Part shown: positions 36,442 through 46,064 of the stretch, one piece after another
Position numbering within the stretch: the stretch's first letter is position 1
How the letters are laid out: each line of letters opens with the position of its first letter
NCBI GenBank assembly: GCA_024331095.1
Contig: JANDJE010000006.1
Span: forward strand, 1 to 64,000
Direction of reading: 5' to 3'
Length of the DNA stretch: 64,000 nucleotides
Origin: Nitrospira sp.
Lineage (GTDB): Bacteria; Nitrospirota; Nitrospiria; Nitrospirales; Nitrospiraceae
Position numbers and translations under genes: made by a program
The notes under the pieces: model-generated
Database searches by the model: none
What the model saw: the letters and a program-made list of their open reading frames with translations, nothing else
Told to the model about the DNA's origin: nothing

Positions 36442-36936
36442 ATGCACCAATTGGCCAAGCGGATTCAGGAGTCGTTTACAAGCGGGTTCGTCGGCGCGTC
36501 GGAATGGCGAGGGGATGTGGCCGTCACCGTCACGAGAGACAAGGTTCATGACATCGCCGAGTTTCTCCGTGATGATCCGGGGATGGATTTCGATTATATC
36601 GTCCACGTGAGTTCGGTGGACTGGCCGGACGACGAGGAGCGGTTCGAGGTGGTGTGGGAATTCTACTCGATTCGGAAGCGGCACCGCCTTCGATTGAAGA
36701 CCAGAGTGCCGGAGTCCGATTGTGTCGTGGACTCCCTGACGGATCTGTGGAAAGGGGCGGATTTCATGGAACGCGAGGTCTACGACATGATGGGGATTCG
36801 ATTCCGAAACCATCCGGACCTCCGACGAATTCTGTTGCCGGACGATTTTGCCGAAGGCTATCCCTTGCGGAAGGATTTCCCGCTCCGAGGCAAGGGGTGG
36901 CGCGACACCTTTGAGTTTTTGGACGAGCGATCCTGA
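36442..36936 (+). CDS. nuoC: NADH-quinone oxidoreductase subunit C
   Basis: Peripheral-arm subunit of 164 residues. The C-terminal signature EREVYDMMGIRFRNHPDLRRILLPDDF and the PLRKDFPL stretch are family-defining. It is a separate gene, not fused to nuoD as in E. coli; nuoD follows after 17 bases. Confidence 0.93.
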   Translation: MHQLAKRIQESFTSGFVGASEWRGDVAVTVTRDKVHDIAEFLRDDPGMDFDYIVHVSSVDWPDDEERFEVVWEFYSIRKRHRLRLKTRVPESDCVVDSLTDLWKGADFMEREVYDMMGIRFRNHPDLRRILLPDDFAEGYPLRKDFPLRGKGWRDTFEFLDERS

Positions 36937-36953
36937 CAGTGTGACGGCGGCTT

Positions 36954-38198
36954 ATGGCGTTCGAGGATCAAAGAACCACGATCTATAAAGTCGATCCGGA
37001 ACATCCGGAAAGCGAGACGCTGCCCGCGTTGCGGACGGAAGAGTTGCTCTTAAACATGGGGCCTCAGCATCCCAGCACGCATGGAGTGCTCAAGGTCATC
37101 ATGGAGTTGGAGGGGGAGCGGGTGGTGAAGTCCACGCCGGTCATGGGGTATCTCCATCGCGGGGTCGAAAAGCTGGCCGAGGACGGCACCTATCATCAGT
37201 TCATCCCCCACACGGACCGGCTCGACTATGTCTGCGCCATGTACAACAACTTCGCCTATTGCCGGGCCGTCGAAAAACTGTTGGATCTCAAGGTGCCGGA
37301 TCGAGCCGAGTATCTGCGGACCATCGTGGCGGAGGTTCAGCGCATCATCGGGCATCTCTTTTGGCTGAGCGCCCAGGCGCTGGACATCGGCGCCATGACG
37401 GTCTTCTTTTATTGCTTCCGCGATCGGGAAATTCTGTTGGATTGGTTTGATGAACTCTGTGGCGCTCGTCTCACGACCAGTTGGTATCGCATCGGAGGGG
37501 TCGAACGGGATTTGACGCCGTCGCTGATTTCGAAACTGAAGGCGTTTCTCGATTATTTTCCGCCCAAGATCGATGAGTATCAGGTCTTCCTGGAAAAGAA
37601 CCGCATTTGGCTCGCCCGCACCAAGGGCATCGCCGTCATTTCGGCCGAGGACGCCGTCAATTTTGGCTTGAGCGGGCCGACGCTGCGCGGGTCGGGCGTG
37701 GACTATGATCTGCGCAAGTATGAGCCCTACAGCGCCTATCCCAAGTGCGAGTTCAGCGTGCCCGTCGGGAAGAACGGCGATACCTACGACCGGTACTGGA
37801 TCCGCATGATGGAGCTGTACGAAAGCGTGAAAATCATCAAACAGTGTTTGGAGCAGATGCAGGAGGGCCCCGTCATGGCGGAGGTTCCCAGCGTGACCTT
37901 TCCGCCCAAGCAGCGAGTCTTTACGAATCTCGAGTCGATGATCCAGCAGTTCAAGCTCTTCTCTCAGGGATTCAAGGCGCCTCCCGGTGAAATCTATTGC
38001 GGGACCGAAGCGCACAAGGGGGAGCTCGGTTTCTATATTGTCAGTACGGGAGGCGGCAAGCCCTATCGGCTGAAAATCCGCGCTCCGTCATTCATTCACA
38101 TGGGGGCGTTCGATCACATGGCCAGGGGCTACATGATTTCCGACGCCTGCACGATTTTCGGAACCTACGATATCGTCATGGGTGAGTGCGATCGATAG
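36954..38198 (+). CDS. nuoD: NADH-quinone oxidoreductase subunit D
   Basis: Quinone-site subunit of 414 residues related to NiFe-hydrogenase large subunits. Seen: NMGPQHPSTHGVL near residue 31 (quinone-contacting His), the HRGVEKLAE motif and the C-terminal DIVMGECDR. A small extension of about 25 residues precedes the core. An 83-base gap separates it from nuoG; I see no gene in that gap. Confidence 0.95.
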   Translation: MAFEDQRTTIYKVDPEHPESETLPALRTEELLLNMGPQHPSTHGVLKVIMELEGERVVKSTPVMGYLHRGVEKLAEDGTYHQFIPHTDRLDYVCAMYNNFAYCRAVEKLLDLKVPDRAEYLRTIVAEVQRIIGHLFWLSAQALDIGAMTVFFYCFRDREILLDWFDELCGARLTTSWYRIGGVERDLTPSLISKLKAFLDYFPPKIDEYQVFLEKNRIWLARTKGIAVISAEDAVNFGLSGPTLRGSGVDYDLRKYEPYSAYPKCEFSVPVGKNGDTYDRYWIRMMELYESVKIIKQCLEQMQEGPVMAEVPSVTFPPKQRVFTNLESMIQQFKLFSQGFKAPPGEIYCGTEAHKGELGFYIVSTGGGKPYRLKIRAPSFIHMGAFDHMARGYMISDACTIFGTYDIVMGECDR

Positions 38199-38281
38199 GA
38201 GTCGGCGATTAGGAATCGGATGGGTGTGGGGCATAAAGACTCGCGAGCGAGTGAAACGGTGACGGGGTACGGGGAAACGCC

Positions 38282-40975
38282 ATGGGACTGAAACCGGCCA
38301 CCAATCCCGATGTCGAAGCGGCGACGATCGAGCTGACGATCGACGGCAATCGTGTCGTCGCAAAAGACGGGGTGTCGCTGTACGACGTCATCGCCATGAC
38401 GGGGAGGATCATCCCCGCCATGTGTTACCACTACACGTTCGATCCCTTCGGCTCCTGCGGGATGTGCCTTGTCATGCAGGAGGGGAAGAAGGCTCCCGTT
38501 CGATCATGCACCGCCAAGGCGGCAGCCGGCATGGTCATCCGCACGGAGGGTGAAGACCTCTTTCTCGCCCGCAAGAAGGCCGTCGAAAAACATCTCTCCG
38601 TCCATCCTCTGGATTGTCCGGTTTGCGACGCGGACGGCCACTGTGAGCTGCAAGACATGGCGTTCGAGCACGGCGTCACGAACCTCTCTAACGCCAAGCA
38701 GAAATTTATTCCCGAAGACACTCGCAGTTTGGTGCTGGACTTCAACATGAATCGGTGCATCGCCTGCGCCGAGTGCATCAACGTGTGCAAAGACGTGTTG
38801 ATGATCGACGCGCTGCAGTTCATGAAAAAGGGAGGATTCAATCAGGTCGTCCCCAAAGGCGATGTGGCGCTCCAGTGCGAGTTTTGCGGGGATTGTCTCG
38901 CGGTCTGCCCCGTCGGCGCCATCACGAACAAATTCTCCAAGTATTTGTACAAACCGTGGCAGATGAAGAAGACGGCTACGACCTGCAACTATTGCGGGGA
39001 CGGGTGCCAGTTGTATTTGGAAACGAAAGACGAGGAAGTCATCCGCGTCACCTCGACCTTGTCATGGAAGAACAAGTGGGGCGACCGGGCGGAAACGGCG
39101 AAGGGGCACGGGGGACTGTGCGTCAGAGGCCGTTTTGGGTTCGAGTCCATCGACAGCAAGGCGCGGCTCAGGCAGCCTCTCGTTCGTGAGGGCGATCGGC
39201 TCGTCGAGAAACCGTGGCTGGAGACGATGCATCTGCTCGTCGACCGATTTGCCGAGATCAAGCGGAAACACGGTCCCGGCGCCATCGCCGGTCTGATCAC
39301 GGCGCGATGCACGAACGAAGAAGCGTATGTGTTTCAAAAACTCATGCGCGTCGGGTTTGGGAGCAATCATCTCGACAGCAGCGCCCGCTACGGCCATATG
39401 AACTTCGTGCATGCGATGAAGCGCGCGGTCGGAATCGGCCGGTCGCTCAACGGCTGGGAGGAGTTCACCAAAGCCAAGGCTATCCTGTTGATCGGTTCGA
39501 ACGTGACGGAGACCAATCCCTTGACGTCGGTGCGGATCAAGGAAGCCATCCGCGTGTACAAAGCGCAGGTGGTGACGATCGATTCCGCCGTCACGAACAT
39601 GGCCAAGCTGGCCTCCCATCCGTTCTTGATCAAGCCGGGTACGGAGGGGCTGGTGATCGACGGGCTCGTAAAGACCGTGATCGACCAGGATTTGATCGAC
39701 GAGGAAGTCGTGCGCAAGCACCCCGAAGCGTTCGGCGCGTTGAAAGCGGCCGTCTCCGATCTGTCGCTCGAAGCGATTGCCTCCCGAACGGGTGTATCCG
39801 TCGAGGCGTTTCATGAGATCGCGCGGATCTTCGCCGAGTCGCCGCGATCGATCATTCTCTGCGCCGAGGGCATCGTCAGAAAGGCCGACGGGTACCGCAA
39901 CGTGTTGAAACTTGTCGATTTGGCGTGGATCACCGGCAAACTTGGCCGCCCCGGATGCGGCGTGAACACCGTCACGGAGGAGCCGAACGAACAGGGCGTC
40001 GTCGATATGGGAGCGGCTCCCGAGTTCCTGCCCGGCCAGGCTCGGTTCGATGATCCGATCGCGCGTGAACGTTTTGAGAGGGCTTGGAGCGCATCGCTCC
40101 CCGCCCCAGGAGCCGGATTGCGCCTGGTCGATATTCTTCAGGGATGCAAGACAGGCACGATCAAGGCGCTATATGTGCTGGGAGAAAATCCGTTGGCGAC
40201 GCTTCCGGCTTCCATGGAGATACGGTCCGCCTTGGAGAAGCTCGAATTGCTGGTGGTGCAGGATCCGTTTCTCACGGAAACGGGCAGGATGGCGCACGTC
40301 GTGCTCCCTGCCTGTACCTATGCGGAGAAGGACGGCACATTTACGAACTTGGAGGGCCGCGTGCTCCGCGTGCGCCAGGCGCTGGACCCGATCGGAGAGA
40401 GTCTGCCGGATTGGCATATCATGACCGCACTGGCCAACACGATGGGGTGCCAGTGGGAATATCAATCCGTCAACGACGTTCAGGCCGAGGTCAGAAAGTT
40501 GGTGCCCGGCTATTACAACCTGGGTCAGCCCCGTAAGGTCGAGCCGCTGCCGGATGACTACCTTGCGAACGGGTACGCCGAGGACGTCCGTGCCCGCTAT
40601 GCGGCGGGGGCCGATCCCGGAGAAGGCGCCCGTCCCTTTTCGTTGCAAATGGGGCAGGTACTCACCCATTCGGGCAAGCTGTCGACCGAAGCTCCCGGTC
40701 TGATGAAGATCGCTCCCAACACCGGGAAACTGCGCATGAATCCTCTTGACATGGAACGGCTTGGAGTGCGGGACGGAGTCAAAGTCCGCGTCACGTCAGA
40801 ACGTGGCTCTCTCCAAATCGGCGTCGAACCGGATCAATCCGTCGCGCCGGGGACCTGTTTTTTTCCGGAGCATTTCAACGAACCGCCCGTGAAAGATCTG
40901 ATGACCGTGTCGGTCGATGCCGCGACCGGCGTGCCCGCGTTCAAGCAGTGCCGGGTCAGTATTGAACCGGCGTGA
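38282..40975 (+). CDS. nuoG: NADH-quinone oxidoreductase subunit G (formate-dehydrogenase-like)
   Basis: The largest peripheral subunit, 897 residues. In order: a 2Fe-2S domain (CYHYTFDPFGSCGMCLV), the His-Cys3 4Fe-4S motif (HPLDCPVCDADGHCELQD), two 4Fe-4S motifs (CIACAECINVC, CEFCGDCLAVC), the extra Fe4S4 site (CNYCGDGC), then molybdopterin-oxidoreductase and dinucleotide-binding domains. It normally works with NuoE and NuoF to take NADH electrons; those genes are not here, so either they are encoded elsewhere or another donor is used. Confidence 0.93.
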   Translation: MGLKPATNPDVEAATIELTIDGNRVVAKDGVSLYDVIAMTGRIIPAMCYHYTFDPFGSCGMCLVMQEGKKAPVRSCTAKAAAGMVIRTEGEDLFLARKKAVEKHLSVHPLDCPVCDADGHCELQDMAFEHGVTNLSNAKQKFIPEDTRSLVLDFNMNRCIACAECINVCKDVLMIDALQFMKKGGFNQVVPKGDVALQCEFCGDCLAVCPVGAITNKFSKYLYKPWQMKKTATTCNYCGDGCQLYLETKDEEVIRVTSTLSWKNKWGDRAETAKGHGGLCVRGRFGFESIDSKARLRQPLVREGDRLVEKPWLETMHLLVDRFAEIKRKHGPGAIAGLITARCTNEEAYVFQKLMRVGFGSNHLDSSARYGHMNFVHAMKRAVGIGRSLNGWEEFTKAKAILLIGSNVTETNPLTSVRIKEAIRVYKAQVVTIDSAVTNMAKLASHPFLIKPGTEGLVIDGLVKTVIDQDLIDEEVVRKHPEAFGALKAAVSDLSLEAIASRTGVSVEAFHEIARIFAESPRSIILCAEGIVRKADGYRNVLKLVDLAWITGKLGRPGCGVNTVTEEPNEQGVVDMGAAPEFLPGQARFDDPIARERFERAWSASLPAPGAGLRLVDILQGCKTGTIKALYVLGENPLATLPASMEIRSALEKLELLVVQDPFLTETGRMAHVVLPACTYAEKDGTFTNLEGRVLRVRQALDPIGESLPDWHIMTALANTMGCQWEYQSVNDVQAEVRKLVPGYYNLGQPRKVEPLPDDYLANGYAEDVRARYAAGADPGEGARPFSLQMGQVLTHSGKLSTEAPGLMKIAPNTGKLRMNPLDMERLGVRDGVKVRVTSERGSLQIGVEPDQSVAPGTCFFPEHFNEPPVKDLMTVSVDAATGVPAFKQCRVSIEPA

Positions 40976-41018
40976 TCGAATGGAAGCGGGTCCGGTGGTG
41001 ACGGAGTAGGAGACGACG

Positions 41019-41606
41019 ATGAGCGTGGGTGCCTTGACGAAGAAAATCGTGCAAGCGGCTCTGTTCCATGAGATTTGGACGGCGATGAAAGTGACGTTCC
41101 GTCACATGTTCCACCGTCCGATCACCTTTCAATATCCGCGCGAGCAGCGGACGATTCCCGATACCCATCGGGGCGCCTTGGGGCTCCTCCGTTACGACGA
41201 CGGGCGGGAACGATGCGTGGGATGCGATCTCTGCGAGGCGGCGTGCCCCTCGCGCTGCATCAAGGTGATCAGCGCGGAGGACGAGGCCCGTCCCCTTCAG
41301 CGGTACGCGGTCGAATTCTACATCGACATCACCAAATGCGTGTTTTGCGGCTACTGTGTCGAGGCCTGTCCGGTGAACGCGCTCGCCATGACGAAGATGT
41401 ACGAATTTTCCACCCATGACAAACGGGCCTTGCTGTTCGACAAAAAGAAACTGTATGAAATCGGCGAGCGTCATCTGGAAGACGGCAAGAAATATCTGTA
41501 CGCCCATAATCAGGAACAAAACGTCGAGGAGAGCCGCGAGTATCGGTACTACTTTCCACAGTCCGTGCTCCGATCCACGCAACCGCCTCCGAAGCATCTG
41601 AGCTGA
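41019..41606 (+). CDS. nuoI: NADH-quinone oxidoreductase subunit I
   Basis: Ferredoxin-like subunit with two 4Fe-4S clusters: C66, C69, C72, C76 and C107, C110, C113, C117. 195 residues. An amphipathic N-terminus (about 1-45) should lie on the membrane. GTAGGAGACGACG precedes the ATG. In most operons nuoH stands just before nuoI; here nuoG does. Confidence 0.94.
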   Translation: MSVGALTKKIVQAALFHEIWTAMKVTFRHMFHRPITFQYPREQRTIPDTHRGALGLLRYDDGRERCVGCDLCEAACPSRCIKVISAEDEARPLQRYAVEFYIDITKCVFCGYCVEACPVNALAMTKMYEFSTHDKRALLFDKKKLYEIGERHLEDGKKYLYAHNQEQNVEESREYRYYFPQSVLRSTQPPPKHLS

Positions 41607-41615
41607 GCCATCGAC

Positions 41616-42161
41616 ATGATCCTGGTGTTTTTTGCGTACTTCGCAGTGGTCAGTATTGTCGCCGCCGTGCTGACGGTGTCGCTCAGAAATCCGGTCCACT
41701 GCGGGCTTGCCCTGCTGGCTTTGTTGATGCACGTGTCCGGTCTCTTCGTGCTGCTGAACGCCGAATTTCTCTGGGCCGTCCAGGTCATCGTCTATGCGGG
41801 CGCCATTTTGGTGTTGTACCTGTTCGTCTTGATGCTGTTGAATCTCAAAACCGACGAACGCTATCTCCATTCGTCATATCCGTACTTCCTCGGTCCGGCC
41901 GTCGCGGGAGCCGGCTATGTCCTCTTCCTGTTGATTCAGTCGCCGTACGAGGGGGCGAAGGGCAATACACCCGCTTCAGTCGTGCTCGAACATGGGGACA
42001 CGTATGCGGTGGGCATCAAAATGTTCAGCGACCATCTGCTGCAATTTGAAATCGTGGGCGTTTTTCTGCTGGGCGCCATCATCGGGGCAATCGTGCTGGC
42101 AAAGACACCCAAGCCGATGCCCAAGCCGATGGATGGAGGCGAGAGACGAAGCAATCGCTAA
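41616..42161 (+). CDS. nuoJ: NADH-quinone oxidoreductase subunit J
   Basis: Membrane subunit, 181 residues with five hydrophobic helices. The third helix (VQVIVYAGAILVLYLFVLMLLNL) holds the pi-bulge region known to rotate during turnover. Spacing to nuoI is 9 bases and to nuoK 15 bases. Confidence 0.93.
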   Translation: MILVFFAYFAVVSIVAAVLTVSLRNPVHCGLALLALLMHVSGLFVLLNAEFLWAVQVIVYAGAILVLYLFVLMLLNLKTDERYLHSSYPYFLGPAVAGAGYVLFLLIQSPYEGAKGNTPASVVLEHGDTYAVGIKMFSDHLLQFEIVGVFLLGAIIGAIVLAKTPKPMPKPMDGGERRSNR

Positions 42162-42176
42162 GGTCTGGAGCGAGGC

Positions 42177-42479
42177 ATGGTTCCATTGAGCGCATACGTC
42201 GCCGTCAGCGCGATCCTCTTCGTCACGGGCCTGTTGGGCGTGTTGATCAGACGCAATTTCATCATCGTACTGATGGCCGTCGAGATCATGTTGAATGCCG
42301 CCAACATCAATCTGGTCGCGTTTTCGCACTATCTGGAATCCATGGCCGGACAACTGGTCGCGCTGTTCGTCATCGCCATCGCGGCCGGGGAAGCCGCCGT
42401 CGGGCTGGCGATCATCATCGTCGTCTTTCGCGGCAAGGTCGCGACGAACGTGGATGAAATGAACTTGTTGAAGTGGTGA
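42177..42479 (+). CDS. nuoK: NADH-quinone oxidoreductase subunit K
   Basis: Small membrane subunit of 100 residues with three helices. Both conserved membrane glutamates are present (MAVEIMLNAANINLVAF and IAAGEAAVGLAIII), part of the proton path toward the antiporter subunits. Confidence 0.95.
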   Translation: MVPLSAYVAVSAILFVTGLLGVLIRRNFIIVLMAVEIMLNAANINLVAFSHYLESMAGQLVALFVIAIAAGEAAVGLAIIIVVFRGKVATNVDEMNLLKW

Positions 42480-42484
42480 ACGCG

Positions 42485-44461
42485 ATGGACGTGACGGATC
42501 TGCTCATCAAGCTGATTCCGGTGCTTCCCCTCTTGGCCGTCATCTCCAACGGCCTGTTCGGAAGCCGGTATTCGACCGGCGTGGCCCATCGATTGGCGTG
42601 GGGATCGGTCGGCTTGTCGTTTCTCTGCGCGATCGGCGTCTCCATCGAGGTATGGAGGACGGGGATCGTCCATGAAGTGGTCGTCTATCGATGGATCTTC
42701 GGCGGGGACCTGACGATCAACTTGGCCTACCTGATCGATCCGTTGACCTGCGCCTGGCTGCTGGTCGTCACCGGCGTGGGATTTCTCATCCACGTCTATT
42801 CCGTCGGATACATGCACGGAGAACCGGGGTTTACGCGCTTCTTTACCTACATGAACCTGTTCATGGTCTCCATGCTGCTGTTGGTGATGGGGAACAACTA
42901 CGTGGTGCTGTTCATCGGCTGGGAAGGCGTCGGCCTTTGCTCCTATCTGCTGATCGGCTACTACTATGAGCGTGTATCGGCGGCGAAGGCCGCGACCAAG
43001 GCCTTCGTCGTGAACCGCATCGGCGACGCGGGATTCCTCTTGGCCATCTTTCTCGTGTTCGTCAATTTCAATACGCTCGACTATACCGGCGTATTCGCCC
43101 AGGCCGGCTCGCTTTCTCCGGAAATGGCCACGGCCATCGCCCTCTGTCTGTTGGTGGGCGCGGTGGGGAAATCGGCGCAGATCCCTCTGTACACCTGGCT
43201 GCCCGACGCGATGGAGGGTCCCACGCCGGTCAGCGCGCTGATTCATGCGGCCACGATGGTGACGGCCGGCGTCTATATGATCGTCCGCAATCACGCCATT
43301 TTCGATCTCTCGCCCGTCGCGATGTCCGTCGTGGCGTTCGTCGGCGGAGGAACCGCCCTGTTCGCCGCGACGATCGGCCTGGTTCAAACCGATATCAAGC
43401 GGGTGTTGGCCTACTCGACCGTGAGTCAGCTCGGGTACATGTTCCTCGGCTGCGGGATCGGCGCCTACGCGGCCGCCGTGTTCCACGTCATCACGCACGC
43501 GTTCTTCAAGGCGCTGTTGTTCTTGTCGGCCGGGTCGGTGATTCATGCCCTCGCGGGCGAGCAGGACATCCGCAAAATGGGCGGCTTGAGCAAGAAAATT
43601 CCCTGGACCTATCGCCTCTTCCTGATCGGCACCGTCGCGATCGCCGGTCTGCCGCCCCTCGCCGGGTTTTGGAGCAAGGACGAAATCATGGCGCACGCGT
43701 TCGTCCGCGATCACTACCTGCTCTACGGCATTGCGGCGGTGGGCGCCTTTCTCACGTCGTTCTACATGTTTCGGCTGACCTATCTGACGTTCTACGGGTC
43801 GTCCCGGATGGACCATCACACCGAAGAACACGTGCATGAGTCGCCGATGGTGATGGTCGGTCCCTTGATGGCGCTGGGGCTGTTGTCGCTGGTCGGCGGG
43901 CTGCTGTTGGGGTTTCCGCCGGAGCACGGCTGGTTGCATCAATTTCTAGAGCCGGTCGTCGATCTTCCGACGGACCACGATGCCGGTTTGGGATTGACGC
44001 TCCTCCTGATGAGCGGCGCCACCGCCATTGCGCTGCTCGGATGGGGACTGGCCCACTTTCTCTATCACGTCAGCCCGCAGACCGCCGAGGGATGGACCGC
44101 GAGATTCTCCGGCGTTTATACGACCTTGTTGAACAAGTATTACGTGGACGAGTTGTACGACGTGGCAGTCGTCGAGCCGACGAAGCGGCTGGGGGAATTC
44201 CTCGACTGGTTCGATCGGACCGTCATCGACGGCGTGGTGCGGGGCGTGGGGCGTCTGGCCGACTGGGGGTCTGCCGGGTCCACCTGGATTGAAAAGCACG
44301 TGATTTACGCCGGATTGAACTTGATCGGATACGGCAATCACCTCGCCGCGCGCGAGGGAAGAAAAATCCAGAGCGGCATGGTCCACCATTATGCCGCTCT
44401 GCTCGTGGCGGGAATTTTTCTGATCGCGTTGGTGGTGCAAGTCATCATCCAACAACAATAG
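42485..44461 (+). CDS. nuoL: NADH-quinone oxidoreductase subunit L
   Basis: Distal antiporter-like proton-pumping subunit, 658 residues from the ATG at 42485, with GGTGA just upstream; the track uses a GTG at 42473. Key sites: E in FIGWEGVGLCSYLLIGYYY, K in AVGKSAQIPLYTWLPDAMEGPTPVSALIHAATMVTAG, and a downstream K in YSTVSQLGY...HAFFKALLFL. The C-terminal part includes the lateral helix region and a final membrane anchor. It may be longer or reorganised in 2M complexes; I cannot measure that here. Confidence 0.93.
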   Translation: MDVTDLLIKLIPVLPLLAVISNGLFGSRYSTGVAHRLAWGSVGLSFLCAIGVSIEVWRTGIVHEVVVYRWIFGGDLTINLAYLIDPLTCAWLLVVTGVGFLIHVYSVGYMHGEPGFTRFFTYMNLFMVSMLLLVMGNNYVVLFIGWEGVGLCSYLLIGYYYERVSAAKAATKAFVVNRIGDAGFLLAIFLVFVNFNTLDYTGVFAQAGSLSPEMATAIALCLLVGAVGKSAQIPLYTWLPDAMEGPTPVSALIHAATMVTAGVYMIVRNHAIFDLSPVAMSVVAFVGGGTALFAATIGLVQTDIKRVLAYSTVSQLGYMFLGCGIGAYAAAVFHVITHAFFKALLFLSAGSVIHALAGEQDIRKMGGLSKKIPWTYRLFLIGTVAIAGLPPLAGFWSKDEIMAHAFVRDHYLLYGIAAVGAFLTSFYMFRLTYLTFYGSSRMDHHTEEHVHESPMVMVGPLMALGLLSLVGGLLLGFPPEHGWLHQFLEPVVDLPTDHDAGLGLTLLLMSGATAIALLGWGLAHFLYHVSPQTAEGWTARFSGVYTTLLNKYYVDELYDVAVVEPTKRLGEFLDWFDRTVIDGVVRGVGRLADWGSAGSTWIEKHVIYAGLNLIGYGNHLAAREGRKIQSGMVHHYAALLVAGIFLIALVVQVIIQQQ

Positions 44462-44500
44462 GACAAACCGAAGGACGAACCGACTCGGACGTCGTTCATC

Positions 44501-46060
44501 ATGCTGGAAGAACTCACGGCCGGTTTCCCGATTCTCTCCTGCATTCTCTTTCTGCCGATGGCGGGCGCGATCCTCCTGTGGCTGATCGAGGATGAAGATC
44601 TGGTGCGGACCTCGGCCTTGGCGATCTCCTTGATCGAGCTCGCGCTCACCGTGTTCGTGCTGCTGCGGTTCGTCCCGGAATCGGCCGCGATGCAGTTCGC
44701 GGAGCGGGTTCAATGGGTTCCCGCCCTGGGCATCAGCTATCACCTCGGCGTGGACGGCATCAGCGTGCTCTTCGTCGGACTGACGGCGTTTCTCGCCGTG
44801 TTGGTGGTGATCTATTCCTGGGACACCGTCCGCTATCAACTCAAGTTGTACATGATGTGTCTGTTGGCGCTGGAGACGACGACGATGGGAGTCTTCGTCT
44901 CCCTCGATCTCGTCCTGTTCTTCGTCTTTTGGGAACTGATGTTGATCCCCAGTTACTTTCTGATCAAACTCTGGGGCGGCGGAGCCGAGCGTCATTACGC
45001 GGCGCTGAAGTTCGTGCTCTATACCCTCCTGGGCAGCGTCTTCCTGCTGGTCGGCATCGCCCTCCTGAACATCAATTTCCACCAGTGGGCCTCATTGCAT
45101 CACGCGGAGCAGGCCTACTCCTTTGATTTGTTGGAACTGCTGTCGGTCCCCGTGCCGTACAACCAGCAGGTGCTCATCTTTTGGCTGATGTTCATGGGAT
45201 TTGCGTTCAAGGCGCCGCTCTTTCCGTTCCACACGTGGCTTCCCGATGCGCTGCTGGAGGGGCCGATCGGGATGGCGGTGGTCTTGGCGGGCGTCAAGCT
45301 CGGAACGTTCGGCTTCATACGGTTCAGCATCCCGCTCCTTCCCGACGCGTCCAAGAGCGAACCGGTCGTCATGGTGGTGGTGGTTCTCGGTCTCTGCGCC
45401 ATTCTCTATGGAGCCTGGATCGCGCTGATTCAGCACGATTTGAGGCGGCTGCTGGCCTACAGCAGCATCAGCCATTTGGGATTCGTCGTGGTGGGACTCT
45501 TCGCGTTGAACTACCAGGGCCTTCAAGGAAGCCTGTTGACCATGATCAATCTTGGCTTCAGCACCGCGGGGCTCTTCTTCATCGCGGGGTTCCTCTATTC
45601 ACGGCAACAGACGACGCAGTTGTCTTCATTCGGAGGCATGGCCAAACAGGTTCCGCTCTTGGCCACGTTCTTCTTGATCATCGGACTCGCCTCGATCGGG
45701 CTGCCGGGCACGAACGGCTTCGTGGGAGAGTTTCTGATCCTCATGGGAGCGTTCAAGGCGAGGTGGTGGATGGGAGCGATCGCCGTCCTGGGCGTGATTT
45801 TCGGCGCGGCGTATTTTCTTTGGTACTACGAACGCGCCATGCTCGGCCCCGCGGGGAAGGCCGTGAAGAGCACGATGAGCGACCTCCAGTTTCGAGAGAT
45901 CGTCATCGCCTCGGCCCTGTCCGTGATGATCGTGTGGATCGGACTCTATCCGTCCCCGTTTCTTCGAATCATGAACGGATCGGTGCAGGCGTTGGTCGAT
46001 CGGTTGAATCACGGGACCGTGGCGGCGTTCGAAGCCGCTGCCGGCGAAAACGGACCTTAA
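44501..46060 (+). CDS. nuoM: NADH-quinone oxidoreductase subunit M, first copy
   Basis: Antiporter-like subunit, 519 residues, about 14 helices. The conserved glutamate is in FFVFWELMLIPSYFLI, and the lysine-containing helix region is FPFHTWLPDALLEGPIGMAVVLAGVKLG. Followed after 4 bases by a second, clearly different NuoM, so both copies are translated from one message. Confidence 0.92.
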   Translation: MLEELTAGFPILSCILFLPMAGAILLWLIEDEDLVRTSALAISLIELALTVFVLLRFVPESAAMQFAERVQWVPALGISYHLGVDGISVLFVGLTAFLAVLVVIYSWDTVRYQLKLYMMCLLALETTTMGVFVSLDLVLFFVFWELMLIPSYFLIKLWGGGAERHYAALKFVLYTLLGSVFLLVGIALLNINFHQWASLHHAEQAYSFDLLELLSVPVPYNQQVLIFWLMFMGFAFKAPLFPFHTWLPDALLEGPIGMAVVLAGVKLGTFGFIRFSIPLLPDASKSEPVVMVVVVLGLCAILYGAWIALIQHDLRRLLAYSSISHLGFVVVGLFALNYQGLQGSLLTMINLGFSTAGLFFIAGFLYSRQQTTQLSSFGGMAKQVPLLATFFLIIGLASIGLPGTNGFVGEFLILMGAFKARWWMGAIAVLGVIFGAAYFLWYYERAMLGPAGKAVKSTMSDLQFREIVIASALSVMIVWIGLYPSPFLRIMNGSVQALVDRLNHGTVAAFEAAAGENGP

Positions 46061-46064
46061 ATTT

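Noticed and set aside
42329-43942. 537-residue antisense ORF across nuoK/nuoL
   Set aside because: It is the complement of well-conserved complex I genes; the His/Gln/Arg/Asp-rich composition is the usual shadow of hydrophobic coding sequence in GC-rich DNA. The same holds for 43946..45082 and 46653..47873.
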